Shown in pieces: positions 7,029-15,776 of a stretch of 64,000 nucleotides of DNA. Source of the DNA: Massilia sp. BJB1822 (GTDB lineage Bacteria > Pseudomonadota > Gammaproteobacteria > Burkholderiales > Burkholderiaceae_D); NCBI RefSeq assembly GCF_013369485.1, contig NZ_JABWEB010000009.1:1-64000 (forward strand), written 5' to 3'. The translations under genes and the position numbers were made by a program. Position 1 is the stretch's first letter; each line of letters begins with the position of its first letter. The notes under the pieces were generated by a model. It was given only the letters and a program-made list of their open reading frames with translations, made no database searches and was not told the origin of the DNA.

Positions 7029-9785
7029 TCAGCTGCGCGGGCCGCGCAGGAGGCGGACCTGGTCTTCGTCGAGGGCGCGGTCGAGGCGGTGCACCAGGCG
7101 CGAGAACAATTGCTCGGGACGGGTGCTGGGGGTGCTGTATAGCGCGGCCCAGCCGTTGCGGCCGGAATTCTTGGCGATGTATAAGGCCTGGTCGGCCAGC
7201 TCGACGACTTGCGACCAATTCAGCAGGCGCGGTTGCGCCGGCAGGAAGGGGAAGCAGGCAAAGCCGATCGAACAGGTCTTGTCGAGGCGGCTGCCGTCGG
7301 GCAGCGTGAAGGGCCGTCCCGCCACGGCTTGGCGGATGCGCTCGGCCACCTGCTTGCCTTCGTCGCGGTGGGTGGCGCGCGCCAGCACGAGGAATTCTTC
7401 GCCGCCCCAGCGCACCAGGTAGTCGGATTCGCGGAACACTTCGCGCAGCCGCTCCTGCATCTGCACCAGCACGGCGTCGCCGGCGCCGTGGCCATGGCTG
7501 TCGTTGACTTCCTTGAAGTGGTCGAGGTCGACCAGGAAGAACACCAAGTCCTTGTCGGGCAAGGCTTCGCCGCGTTCGGCCAGCGGCGGCGCGCTCGGTT
7601 CGTCGTAGCGGCGCAGGCTGAGCGCCACGTCGGCATCCACATGCTGCAGGAAGAAGCGGCGGTTGCGCAGGCCGGTCAGCTGGTCGGTCAGGCTCACCTC
7701 TTCCAGCGCCTGGTAGGCGCGCTGCAGTTCCAGGTTCTTGTCCAGCAGTTCGGCCTGGGTCGCCGCGTTGTCCAGGGCGATGGCGCCATAGGCGCACAGG
7801 GTGCCGAAGATCAGGCGTTCGCGTTCGCCATAGGCGCGCGCCTGCAGCGACTGCACCGTCATCACGCCCAGCACGCGCTCGCCCACGGTGAGCGGGGCGA
7901 ACAGCAGGGTCAGCGTGGGCAGGGTGCCGGGGATCAGGTTCGGCGTCAGCGCGTCGGCTTCCAGTTCGACCAGGATTTCGCGCCGCTCGCGCAGGCTGCG
8001 CACTGAATTGGCTTGCTGGTCGGCCAGCGCATAGCGCGTGGCCGGCAGCGGCTGGCCCGCTTCCACGCCGAAGGCGCAGCGCAGATGCTGGCCATCGGGC
8101 TCCAGCAGGAAGACGGAGAAATGCGTGGCGTCGAGCAGGCCATGCACATGGCGGTCGAGGGCGCGAAACACAGCGTCGGCGTCCAGGTGCGCGGTGATCT
8201 CCTGGCCGATGGCGCTCAAGTGGGCCAGCGTGGCATTGGTCTGCTGCAGCACCGCGGCGCGCTGGGCTTCGGCCGCCGCCAGCTGGCGGTGGTGTTCGCC
8301 TTCGGTCTGGGCGCGCTCGGTGCGGTACTGCACCTGCATGGCGATGGCGCGGTTGGTGGCGTCCTGGCTATGGGTCTTGTCGCGCGCGGCGCTGGCCTGC
8401 AGGGCGATGCCGTAGGCGCGCTGGTAGTCGCCGATGGCGGCGTATTCGCGCGCCGCCGTGTCGAGCAGCGACCAGGGCACGGTATAGCCTTCGATGGCGG
8501 CGGCCAGCGCCAGCGCCTGGTCCAGGTAATGCAGCACGGCGTTGGGCGCCGACAGGCTTTCCGGCGCGGGCAGCGCATGCTGTTCGTGGATCTGCGCCAG
8601 CACGCGCAGGGCGGCGATCTGGTTGCAGACGTCGCCGCTGGCGCGTGCCAGCGACAGCGCCGAGCAAGCCGCCTGCTGCGCTTCACGCGGACGGCCCTGC
8701 TGCGACAGCGCATGCGCCTTGCCGCGCCGGGCCGCGCTCTGGAAATCGGACTGGCCCAGGGCCGCGCCGCGCTCTTCGAGCTGGGCGAAGCTGGTCAGGG
8801 CGCCGTCGTAGTCTTCCAGGTCGAGCGCCAGGTCGCCCTGGTATTCCAGCGCCACTGCGTAAGCGCGCGAATCGGGCAGTGGCAGCAGGGTTTGCAGCGC
8901 CTTGTGCAGCAGGGTTTGCGCCGCTTCGCGCTGGCCCAGCTGGCGCAGGGTTTCCGCCGTCTGCATCTGGCACAGGCCGATGCTCAAGGGCCAGCCGGTG
9001 GGACGGGCCAGATCGAAGCCGCGCTGCAGCCATTCGAGCGCGGCGTCGTGCGCGTTCAGGCTGGTGAAGCCATTGCCGATATTGGTGGCGAGGATGATGG
9101 CGCGGCGCAGCTGGCCGCTGGCCAGGGCGGCGTCGAAGCCGGCCATCAGGTGGCTGATGCCGCGCCCGAAGTCGGCGGACTGGAAAGCGCTGGTGCCGAG
9201 GAAGTCGCTGATCCAGCCGGCGACGGCGGGATGCGCATCCTGCGCCTCGTCGCCGAAGCGCTGGCGCCAGCGTTCGGCCGTGCCTTGCGCATCGCGGAAA
9301 ACAGAGAACAGGGCGGTGGCGGCATCGACCACGTCGGCGCGCATGGCGTCGCCAGCGGCGCGCGCATCGGCGCTGGCGATGGCCAGCTGGCGCTCGCATT
9401 GCGCGGCATCGCCGCAGTCGACGGCCACGCTGGCCAGCTGGCAGCGCGCGTCGGCGCGGCCGAGGGCGTCGTCCAGCAGTTCGTATTCGAGCAGGGCCGC
9501 TTCGGCCAGCGCCTGGGCGGCGGCCAGCTCGCCATGCAGCCAATGCCATTCGCTGTCGAGCAGTTGCAGGCGGGCCGCGAGCAGGCGGCGTTCCGCCGCT
9601 TCCGCCATGGGCAGCAGTGCCGCCGCGTCGGCCGCCAGCGCCTGCGCGCGCGCCAGATCGCGCTGGCGCAAATGCCAGGCCAGGCGCACCAATTGGCGCA
9701 GGCGCGCGACACCTTGCAAGACAGGCAAGTCCGCCTCGCAGCGGGCCACATCCTCGTCGAGCACAAACAGTTCAACCACTCTCAT
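7029..9785 (-). CDS. Diguanylate cyclase with N-terminal TPR-like region and GAF domain
   Basis: A 918-residue soluble GGDEF protein expected to make cyclic di-GMP from GTP. Residues ~1-490 are Ala/Leu-rich helical repeats resembling tetratricopeptide or MalT-like repeats. A short coiled-coil linker (~490-540) leads to a GAF domain (~545-690, containing FSVFLLEPDGQHLRC). The GGDEF domain follows (~720-880): DQLTGLRNRRFF, FFLVDLDHFKEVND and the active-site loop GGEEF. An inhibitory I-site RESD lies five residues before GGEEF, so product feedback inhibition is likely. There is no membrane segment, so sensing is cytoplasmic. The gene stands alone and converges on the osmC-like gene. Confidence 0.9.
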   Translation of the reverse strand: MRVVELFVLDEDVARCEADLPVLQGVARLRQLVRLAWHLRQRDLARAQALAADAAALLPMAEAAERRLLAARLQLLDSEWHWLHGELAAAQALAEAALLEYELLDDALGRADARCQLASVAVDCGDAAQCERQLAIASADARAAGDAMRADVVDAATALFSVFRDAQGTAERWRQRFGDEAQDAHPAVAGWISDFLGTSAFQSADFGRGISHLMAGFDAALASGQLRRAIILATNIGNGFTSLNAHDAALEWLQRGFDLARPTGWPLSIGLCQMQTAETLRQLGQREAAQTLLHKALQTLLPLPDSRAYAVALEYQGDLALDLEDYDGALTSFAQLEERGAALGQSDFQSAARRGKAHALSQQGRPREAQQAACSALSLARASGDVCNQIAALRVLAQIHEQHALPAPESLSAPNAVLHYLDQALALAAAIEGYTVPWSLLDTAAREYAAIGDYQRAYGIALQASAARDKTHSQDATNRAIAMQVQYRTERAQTEGEHHRQLAAAEAQRAAVLQQTNATLAHLSAIGQEITAHLDADAVFRALDRHVHGLLDATHFSVFLLEPDGQHLRCAFGVEAGQPLPATRYALADQQANSVRSLRERREILVELEADALTPNLIPGTLPTLTLLFAPLTVGERVLGVMTVQSLQARAYGERERLIFGTLCAYGAIALDNAATQAELLDKNLELQRAYQALEEVSLTDQLTGLRNRRFFLQHVDADVALSLRRYDEPSAPPLAERGEALPDKDLVFFLVDLDHFKEVNDSHGHGAGDAVLVQMQERLREVFRESDYLVRWGGEEFLVLARATHRDEGKQVAERIRQAVAGRPFTLPDGSRLDKTCSIGFACFPFLPAQPRLLNWSQVVELADQALYIAKNSGRNGWAALYSTPSTRPEQLFSRLVHRLDRALDEDQVRLLRGPRS

Positions 9786-10151
9786 TCCTCAATAATTGCC
9801 GCAATACATCATCTGGCATTATTCCACAGTTCCGCACGGCACCCTGGCGGCGCGCCAAAATGTCAGGAATGGCAAGATGCGGCGCAACAAACCAGCCGGA
9901 CGGCGGGCAAATAAATGTTGTTCAAATGCGACAATGGGGAGGAAGCGCACCGTTGGCGGCCGCTTTGACGGCTGCGGCAAGGCGCAGCACCGGCCTGAAT
10001 GGCGTTCTGGCGGCGGTTTTGGTGCCGGCTTGGCCGGATTATTGGGGGGGACGGAGCTGGCCGAGCTGGCCAAGTTCAGCAGATTGTCGGGATGGCCACG
10101 ACTGTCTGTCGCCGCGGCTGCGCTGCCGCATCCCGGCCTTGCCCTGGGATA
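9786..10151. other. Gap with no recognisable gene between diguanylate cyclase and hxlR hairpin
   Basis: About 365 bases between the start of the diguanylate cyclase gene and the hairpin after the HxlR gene. The left end must hold the cyclase promoter; I could not pick a convincing -35/-10 pair. Open frames cross the region on both strands, but their predicted proteins are Arg/Gly/Pro-rich and match nothing I recognise, so I treat it as non-coding. Confidence 0.5.
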
Positions 10152-10205
10152 CAGGGGATGGGACGCACACCACAGCCCCCAGCGGCTGTGGCGCCGTCCT
10201 CCCTG
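10152..10205 (-). terminator. Hairpin after the HxlR-family gene
   Basis: An 8-bp perfect stem, CCACAGCC / GGCTGTGG (10170-10177 and 10184-10191), is extended outward by imperfect arms CAGGGGATGGGACG and CGTCCTCCCTG. It lies 6 bases beyond the hxlR stop codon in its reading direction. There is no clear T-run, so termination is inferred from stem strength and position. Confidence 0.4.
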
Positions 10206-10210
10206 CCGTC

Positions 10211-10717
10211 TCAGCTATGCGTTTGCGGCTGACGCTTGCTCACTTCATTCAGACGCATGCGCATGATTTCATTGGCGGCCGGGCCCGGCGCGAACATATA
10301 GTCCTCGTCGTTGATGGCCAGGCCGCTGTTGGCATCGACCAGCACCTGGTCGGCCGGCTTGCCGGTTTCGCGGCTGACCACCAGCAGGCTGGCCCCTTCC
10401 GGCGCCAGATGCTCATTGCCCCAGGCGACGAAGGCCAGCAGCACCGGTTTGAAATCGCGGCCGGCCTTGGTCAGGATGTACTCGTAACGCGGCGGCCGGT
10501 TGCTGTACAGGCGCTTTTCCATCAAGCCGCCTTCCACCAGGCCTGCCAGACGGCGCGTCAGCATATTCGGCGCAATCTTCAGGCTCTTCTCGAACTCATC
10601 GAAACGCGTCAGGCCATAGAAGGCGTCACGCAAAATCAGAATACTCCACCATTCGCCCACTTTACCCAGGCTACGGGCGATGGGGCACGGCATCTGGCCA
10701 AAATCAGTATGTTTCAT
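10211..10717 (-). CDS. HxlR-family winged-helix transcriptional regulator
   Basis: A 168-residue HxlR/MarR-like regulator. The diagnostic N-terminus CPIARSLGKVGEWWSILILRD carries the family Cys and the first helix. RFDEFEKSLKIAPNMLTRRL is the recognition region and LTKAGRDFKPVLLAF the helix after the wing. The C-terminal ~60 residues extend past the usual ~110-120 aa family length. HxlR proteins sense reactive electrophiles or oxidants, often through the N-terminal Cys, and usually control a divergent neighbour. Here the next gene rightwards is a small secreted protein 470 bases away, so the target is unknown. An inverted repeat at 10788-10808 may be its own operator. Confidence 0.85.
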   Translation of the reverse strand: MKHTDFGQMPCPIARSLGKVGEWWSILILRDAFYGLTRFDEFEKSLKIAPNMLTRRLAGLVEGGLMEKRLYSNRPPRYEYILTKAGRDFKPVLLAFVAWGNEHLAPEGASLLVVSRETGKPADQVLVDANSGLAINDEDYMFAPGPAANEIMRMRLNEVSKRQPQTHS

Positions 10718-11189
10718 TACAACCTCCCTGTCGGTCTGTTAGCAAAGTCCCCCCACGCCATCGCGCTACGCGGGGACACAATTCGGGCATTCACTTGCAA
10801 AATGAATGTCACTGCGGTAGCCTGCTAGGGCTAGCAAAACAATTGGTGACAATGTGTGATTTTTATCCCTGCCCATCTACGTGAATATCCTCATGCGATG
10901 AGCCCGGTTTACACTATGAAAACCCACCTACTTTGTACATCCAAAAAGGGGCTTAGAAACTCTCGAATAGTCACCCACTAAATCTCTCCAAAACTCACCT
11001 CGCGCGCGCAAGCCGCACGGAGCTTGATTTGTGACATTTCGCGTAAATTCCTTTGGGATACAATTTTTCCTGTAGAGATAGGCCGCAGCAGCTCGCGGCG
11101 CATCGCTCCGGCCCACCCAAACCCGTGGCCGGCTGCCCGGCTCCGTAGCGGCCGCAAGTACGCTACACACCCCGACCATGTGTGCTTGA
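10718..11189. other. Intergenic region of 472 bases upstream of hxlR-like gene and the mini spore-coat-U-like gene
   Basis: AT-richer than its surroundings. It holds an inverted repeat at 10788-10808 (listed separately) and a small palindrome GCTAGggCTAGC at 10825-10836. A TACAAT box at 11059-11064 could be a -10 element for the rightward gene, but I found no good -35 at 16-18 bases. No open frame is supported. Confidence 0.45.
10788..10808. promoter_or_regulatory. Inverted repeat, possible HxlR operator
   Basis: CATTCA (10788-10793) and TGAATG (10803-10808) form a 6-bp inverted repeat with a 9-base spacer, about 70 bases upstream of the hxlR-like start codon. Size and position fit a dimeric winged-helix repressor acting on its own gene. 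Binding is inference. Confidence 0.35.
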
Positions 11190-11528
11190 ATGAAAATCTT
11201 GTCTCTCAGTGCAATCCTGTGCAGCCTTTTGCTGAGCGCGCCGCTCGCGGCCCATGCCGCCGGCAAGCGCAGCGCCACCATGCAAGTGTCGTTTACCATC
11301 GTTGCCGCCTGCGACATCAGCCGCGCCGCCGAAACCAATGCCGGCCCCGTGGTCGATTGCCCCGCCGCCACCCCATATCAAGTGCAGCGTGCCAGCAACA
11401 GCGCCCGTCCGGCGAGCAACGCCGGCAGCGGCGCCAGCCCAGCGTCCACGGCCACCGACCCCAGCACCTCCCGCCTGCAAGCCCCCGCCACCGACAGCGC
11501 CGCGCCGCTGTGGACGGTCTACTTCTAA
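11190..11528 (+). CDS. Small secreted protein with a shrunken spore-coat-U-like (SCPU) core
   Basis: 112 residues with a clear Sec signal peptide (LSLSAILCSLLLSAPLAAHA, cleavage near residue 23). The mature start RSATMQVSFTIVAACDIS resembles the first strand of the SCPU pilin encoded at 15777-16289 (KTATFDVTMKIIADCTIA), including its Cys. VVDCPAATPYQV resembles that protein's NVTCTNTTPYNL, with the second Cys. The rest of the fold is replaced by a Ser/Ala/Pro-rich low-complexity stretch, yet it ends WTVYF, like the SCPU C-terminus TATVYF. It converges on the pilus operon with a 3-base gap. It could be a degenerate pilin paralogue or a minor or regulatory subunit. No strong Shine-Dalgarno is visible. 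Confidence 0.6.
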   Translation: MKILSLSAILCSLLLSAPLAAHAAGKRSATMQVSFTIVAACDISRAAETNAGPVVDCPAATPYQVQRASNSARPASNAGSGASPASTATDPSTSRLQAPATDSAAPLWTVYF

Positions 11529-11531
11529 GCC

Positions 11532-12542
11532 TCAGAACACAATCGTCGCCGTCACCGTATCGCTGTAGTCTCCGGGCGACGGCGTGGTCTGCGTCGGCAC
11601 CCGGCCATACAGGGTGATCGGCTGGGCCGATCCCGTGCCGGTGCCGCTCACCATGCTGGTGCCGCTCAAGCCATCGCCCCAGATGGCGCCGTCGAGCACG
11701 GCGGAAATCTCATAGGAAATGGTTTCGCCGGTCGCCGTCTTGCGCATGCGGCGCGCCGCCACATTGCCGCTGACCGTGCCGCCGTTCAAGGCGATGCGGT
11801 AAGCGTTGTTATTTGTACACTGCACCGACAACGATGCCGTGGTACGGATGGCGCTGCTGAGCAGACTACGGTTGCCGAAAGCCAGATTACCCGCCGAAAT
11901 CAGGCAGTTGTTGACCACCGTGGCCTGGACCTGGAAAGTGAAGGTGGCGCTGCTGCCCGTGGTGCAGGCCGGCTGCACCAGATTGTAGAAGGCATAGCTG
12001 ATGCTGGCCGCGCCGGTGAAGCTGGAACTGTAGACGGTGTCGGAATCGCTGACGGTGGACACGCCCGCCAGCGCGGCCGCAGCGATCTTGCCGTACACCG
12101 TGAAATTGCGCATGACCGTACCGCCGGTCAGCAGCGGCGCACTGCCGGTGACGGTGATCGGCGTCGGCGTTCCCGCCAGCGCCGGCGAGCCCCAGATCGA
12201 GGCGGCGGCATAGCTGTTGTCGCGGTAGAGGTTGTAGTTCAGGCGCAGCGCGCCATTGCCCAGCGAGCGCGGATTGCTGCCGGTGGAATTCGATCCCAGT
12301 CCCGCGTTGACGCACACCACCACATTCGGAAACAGCAGCAGAAAAGGCGGCGCTGGCGACAGCAGGGTCCAGGTGCAAGTCACCACGCCGCTGCCGTTGG
12401 CGAAATAGTCGGAACCCGGCACCGGGCTGACCGAGGTAAAGGCGATATCGCTCAGCGTGGCGCTGCAGCTGTCGGCATGCGCGCTGCCGGCCAGCCCGCA
12501 CCCGCCGAGCAGCAAGAAAAGCAGGCCGTGGCTGCGCCGCAT
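11532..12542 (-). CDS. Two-domain spore coat U (SCPU) pilin, CsuE-like tip adhesin
   Basis: 336 residues after the start at 12542, with a signal peptide (LLFLLLGGCGLAGSAHA). Two SCPU domains follow: residues ~25-185 (SCSATLSDIAFTSVSP ... NFTVYGKI) and ~190-336 (FQVQATVVNNCLISAGNLAFG ... ITLYGRVP ... DTVTATIVF). Two-domain subunits at the end of archaic chaperone-usher operons are tip adhesins, as in CsuE of Acinetobacter, where the distal domain bears hydrophobic binding loops. The hydrophobic segment PPFLLLFPNVVVCV in the first domain would suit that role. ATG 12542 overlaps the usher stop (ATGA), which settles the start. It is the last gene of the operon. Confidence 0.85.
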   Translation of the reverse strand: MRRSHGLLFLLLGGCGLAGSAHADSCSATLSDIAFTSVSPVPGSDYFANGSGVVTCTWTLLSPAPPFLLLFPNVVVCVNAGLGSNSTGSNPRSLGNGALRLNYNLYRDNSYAAASIWGSPALAGTPTPITVTGSAPLLTGGTVMRNFTVYGKIAAAALAGVSTVSDSDTVYSSSFTGAASISYAFYNLVQPACTTGSSATFTFQVQATVVNNCLISAGNLAFGNRSLLSSAIRTTASLSVQCTNNNAYRIALNGGTVSGNVAARRMRKTATGETISYEISAVLDGAIWGDGLSGTSMVSGTGTGSAQPITLYGRVPTQTTPSPGDYSDTVTATIVF

Positions 12543-14977
12543 CAGCGCCCTCCCGCCGCAGGCTGGCAGGGGAACGGCCCCAGCACCGGCAAGGCGCTGT
12601 TGGCCGCTGGTTGGTAGCGGAAACGCACGTAGCACTGCGCGCCCGGTTTGCCCACCACCAGCTCGTTCTCCTCGCCCAGCTCGTCGACGAAGGTCATGCC
12701 GTCGTAGCCGATCACAGCCTCCGCCCCGCTCTGCACATGGCGCACCGGCGTGCCGACCGGCATCGGCGTGCCGTCGGCCTGCTGCACGACGATGGTGGCA
12801 GCGCGGTAGCGCTCGACCGGGAAGGCGGCCAGCACGCCGGCCAGCCGGCGCGGCGCCACCTCGGCGCGCGCGCGGCGCACGCGCGCATCGGCCGCCAGCC
12901 CGCCGGTATCGATGGCCAGCCGATTCAGCGCATACGGCAGCAGATTCGGCACCAGCAGATAGCCGCTGCGCCCGGTGTGGCCGATCTCGCGGTTCTCGTG
13001 CACCACCGGCACGCCAGCCACGCCGGTCGAGACCAGGGCGAAGCCGCTGCCGACCTGGCGCGCGGCCACCACGGTGCCATCCATCGCCACCAGCGCGCCG
13101 CTGGCGCTAAGCGAAGTGCCGCGCTGGCCGGCGCGGCCCTGGGTCAACAGGCTGAGCTGGCCGGCATCGCCCAGATACTGGACCTGGGCCTGGTCCACCG
13201 CCGTCTGGTCGATACTGCCTTTTTGCAGCGCCCAGCCTAAGCCGCCGCCAAAGTCCGGCGCGCGCGTCAGACTGAACAGCTTGCTGCGCACGCCGTTTTG
13301 GCGGCCACTGCTGGCCGCCGCGTTGACGCGGTTGTCGAAGGAATAGCTGAGATTGAAGAACAGGCCGCGCACGGCGCGGTCCTTGAGGTCGCGGAAGGCG
13401 CTCACGCCCAGGTAGAGGCCATTGCCCATGCTGAGGGAATACGAGAGCGCGGCAATGCGCGCCGCCGGCTGCGCCGGCGGGCGGGCGCCGGTGTAGGCCA
13501 GGCTCAGGCTCTGGCGCGACGAGAGCGCCAGATTCAGCGCCATGCGGTCGCTGCCGCGCAGCACCGGTGCGCCTTGCGCGCAGCCCAGATCAGCATAGCC
13601 GCTGCTGGCGCGCACGCTGAGCAGATCGAAGCTGAAGCGCCGTCCCAGGTACTGATAGCCGAGCGCCAGCTGGCCACCGCCACGCCGCGCTGCGCCAGAC
13701 GCAGCGGCCCCACCCTGCGCTGCGCCATTCGCCGTGCCGCTATCGCCCCCATCCTGCGCACCGCCCAGGCCGCCCGCCGCCACCGGCGGCAGCGCCCGGC
13801 TGTGATAGCTGCCCGCCAGCGCCGCGCTCAGCACGCCCACCTGGCCCAGACGCCACAGCAGGCCGCCGCCGCCGTTGACGAGGTGGCCACCCGCCTCGCC
13901 ATGCGCTTCCAGCGTCAGGCTCGGCGTCAGGCCATGGCGCCAGGACGCGCTGACGGCCGGCAGCGCATAGCCGAAGGAGCGGCTGCCATAGCCGTGCCGC
14001 AGCGCGCCCAGCTCCAGCGCATAGTCGCTCAAGCCTTCGCTCAGCATGCGCGTATCGACATACAAGGGCAGCGTGGCGCTGATGGCACGGCCCGCCGCAT
14101 CGCGCGTGACGACGGTGGCCTGCCCCGCCCCGTTCAAGCCGGCGATCTGGCGCACCACGAAGGGGCCGCTCGGCACCTCCGCGCTGTACTGCTGCACGCC
14201 ATTCACATACAGCTGCAGCACGCCCGGCACCACGGCCGAACCGCCGAGCGAGGCGACCGGATAGGTCAGCAGGTCGGGGCGCAGATCGAAATTGCGGCGC
14301 CACTGCACGCCACCCATGCGCAGCGCGCGCGACCAGCTCAGCGAACCACTCACGAAGTCGCCGATCTGCACGCTGCGCATCGTGGTCTCGTCCTCGCGCA
14401 GCCAGTAGCTGTCGAGGCGGATGTAATTGCGTTCGATCCCGCTGGCATTCCACAAGCCGCTGCTGCTGAAAGCGCCCGCCGCAGAAAAATAGCGCCACTC
14501 GTTAAAGATGGCCAGACGGCGCTCGCGTCCGAGCTGGGCGTAGGCATCGTAATTCAGCAGCAGGCCGGGCGTGACGCTGGCCGGCGCGCTGGGGCGGCCG
14601 CCGCGCGCATCGAGCGCAAACGGTGGACGCAGCGCATCGGCCAGCTGCAGGTTGAGGCGCTGGCGCACCGTATCGTAGTCGTAGCGCAGGCCGGGGACGC
14701 GCGCCAGCTCGAACTCATCCTGGCCGGCCACGCCGAACAGGGCCGGGTCCAGCCCCAGCTCGCGCAGATTCTGCACGCTGCTGCGCAGGCCGGACGGCCC
14801 CTGGCGGAAACGCAGGATCAAGCCGCTGTCCTCACCATTCACGCTGACCTCCAGGTACAGCTCTTCCGGCGCGGACGGCGGCGGCGGCGCCTGCGCGCAA
14901 GCGGGAACGGGCACGCAGCAGCACAGCCCGAAGCTGTACGCCAGCAGCAGCCGGTATGCCCAGTGCTCCGCCCTCAT
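12542..14977 (-). CDS. Outer-membrane usher of archaic chaperone-usher pilus (CsuD-like)
   Basis: 811 residues forming the outer-membrane pore through which pilus subunits are assembled. A signal peptide (LLLAYSFGLCCCVPVPACA) precedes the N-terminal usher domain (EELYLEVSVNGEDSG, LDPALFG), the beta-barrel (GVQWRRNFDLRPDLLTYP, DFVSGSLSWSRALRMGG) and C-terminal plug and carboxy domains (PLGTPV-like MPVGTPVRHVQSG, CYVRFRYQP). The open frame extends upstream to 15085. I chose ATG 14977 because it begins a proper signal peptide and has AAGGAG upstream, at a rather long 12-base spacing. It sits 64 bases after the chaperone gene and overlaps the tip adhesin start by 1 base. Confidence 0.9.
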   Translation of the reverse strand: MRAEHWAYRLLLAYSFGLCCCVPVPACAQAPPPPSAPEELYLEVSVNGEDSGLILRFRQGPSGLRSSVQNLRELGLDPALFGVAGQDEFELARVPGLRYDYDTVRQRLNLQLADALRPPFALDARGGRPSAPASVTPGLLLNYDAYAQLGRERRLAIFNEWRYFSAAGAFSSSGLWNASGIERNYIRLDSYWLREDETTMRSVQIGDFVSGSLSWSRALRMGGVQWRRNFDLRPDLLTYPVASLGGSAVVPGVLQLYVNGVQQYSAEVPSGPFVVRQIAGLNGAGQATVVTRDAAGRAISATLPLYVDTRMLSEGLSDYALELGALRHGYGSRSFGYALPAVSASWRHGLTPSLTLEAHGEAGGHLVNGGGGLLWRLGQVGVLSAALAGSYHSRALPPVAAGGLGGAQDGGDSGTANGAAQGGAAASGAARRGGGQLALGYQYLGRRFSFDLLSVRASSGYADLGCAQGAPVLRGSDRMALNLALSSRQSLSLAYTGARPPAQPAARIAALSYSLSMGNGLYLGVSAFRDLKDRAVRGLFFNLSYSFDNRVNAAASSGRQNGVRSKLFSLTRAPDFGGGLGWALQKGSIDQTAVDQAQVQYLGDAGQLSLLTQGRAGQRGTSLSASGALVAMDGTVVAARQVGSGFALVSTGVAGVPVVHENREIGHTGRSGYLLVPNLLPYALNRLAIDTGGLAADARVRRARAEVAPRRLAGVLAAFPVERYRAATIVVQQADGTPMPVGTPVRHVQSGAEAVIGYDGMTFVDELGEENELVVGKPGAQCYVRFRYQPAANSALPVLGPFPCQPAAGGR

Positions 14978-15041
14978 GAATACGCATCGCTCCTTGTCCC
15001 CGTGCCGCGTGGTTAAATGTCCAGGATAAACACCCTTCCGG

Positions 15042-15776
15042 CTAAGGCGCCGCCGCCGTGCTGGCCGCCGCCTGCGGCCGCGCATTGATGCTGGTGCGGA
15101 TGGTCAGCGGCCCCTCCAGTTGCGCCGCCGCGTCCAGCGGCAAACGCCATTCGCGCGTGCGGCCCGCCAGCGCATAGCCCAGCAAACCCTTGCTCACTTC
15201 ATATTCCTTGCCGGCCGCATTGGCCACCACCGTGGCGCCGATCTGGGCATGCAGGCTGCCGCTATTGCGCAGCCGCAAATGCCAGGCGCCATCCTTACGG
15301 TAAAACATCCAGGCCAAGTCCGGCGCGCCGTTGTCCTGGACCGGCGCCATGAACACCGGCACCGAATAGCGCAAGCGGATCGCCACGCCGCCGCCGGCCT
15401 CTTCCTCGCGCGGAATCTCGTCGATGAGCAGGCGGAAGCTCTGCTCATTGCCGGCCGCGGCGCCGCCATCGCGCCGCACCAGGCGGATGGTCTGGCTGGT
15501 CCTGGGCGGAATCTGCATCAGCGGCGGACTGGCCAGCAGCAGCTCGGTCGGCTGCAAGACGTCGTCGCCGCCCTGCTGGTCCCAGGCATACACCCGCACC
15601 TGGCCGAATACCGGCGTGTCGCCATAGTTCTGCAATTGCAGGCTGAGCGCCGTCTGGCCGGGACGGAAGGCCAGGTTCACCGGTGATATCTGCAGATTGG
15701 CGGCTGCCGCCGCGCCGCCCAGCGAGAACAGGACCGCCCCCAGGCGGCCTGCCAGACCGGTGGCCATGGCGCGCAT
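15042..15776 (-). CDS. Periplasmic pilus assembly chaperone (CsuC-like)
   Basis: 244 residues with a signal peptide (cleavage after AAAA near residue 26) and an N-terminal PapD-like immunoglobulin domain: NLQISPVNLAFRPGQTALS, VRVYAWDQ, PPRTSQTIRLVR and the FRLLIDEIP strand. The invariant Arg and Lys that anchor subunit C-termini would lie in the first domain; IRLVRR supplies basic residues there. The C-terminal domain is short and ends in an Ala-rich tail. It donates a strand to SCPU subunits and delivers them to the usher. Its start is immediately after the upstream pilin stop (adjacent bases), so the genes are co-translated. Confidence 0.88.
   Translation of the reverse strand: MRAMATGLAGRLGAVLFSLGGAAAAANLQISPVNLAFRPGQTALSLQLQNYGDTPVFGQVRVYAWDQQGGDDVLQPTELLLASPPLMQIPPRTSQTIRLVRRDGGAAAGNEQSFRLLIDEIPREEEAGGGVAIRLRYSVPVFMAPVQDNGAPDLAWMFYRKDGAWHLRLRNSGSLHAQIGATVVANAAGKEYEVSKGLLGYALAGRTREWRLPLDAAAQLEGPLTIRTSINARPQAAASTAAAP

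Noticed and set aside
9617..10828. Plus-strand frame of 403 codons covering the gap and the hxlR-like gene
   Set aside because: It overlaps two well-supported minus-strand genes and its protein shows no family likeness; codon pattern is that of an antisense shadow.
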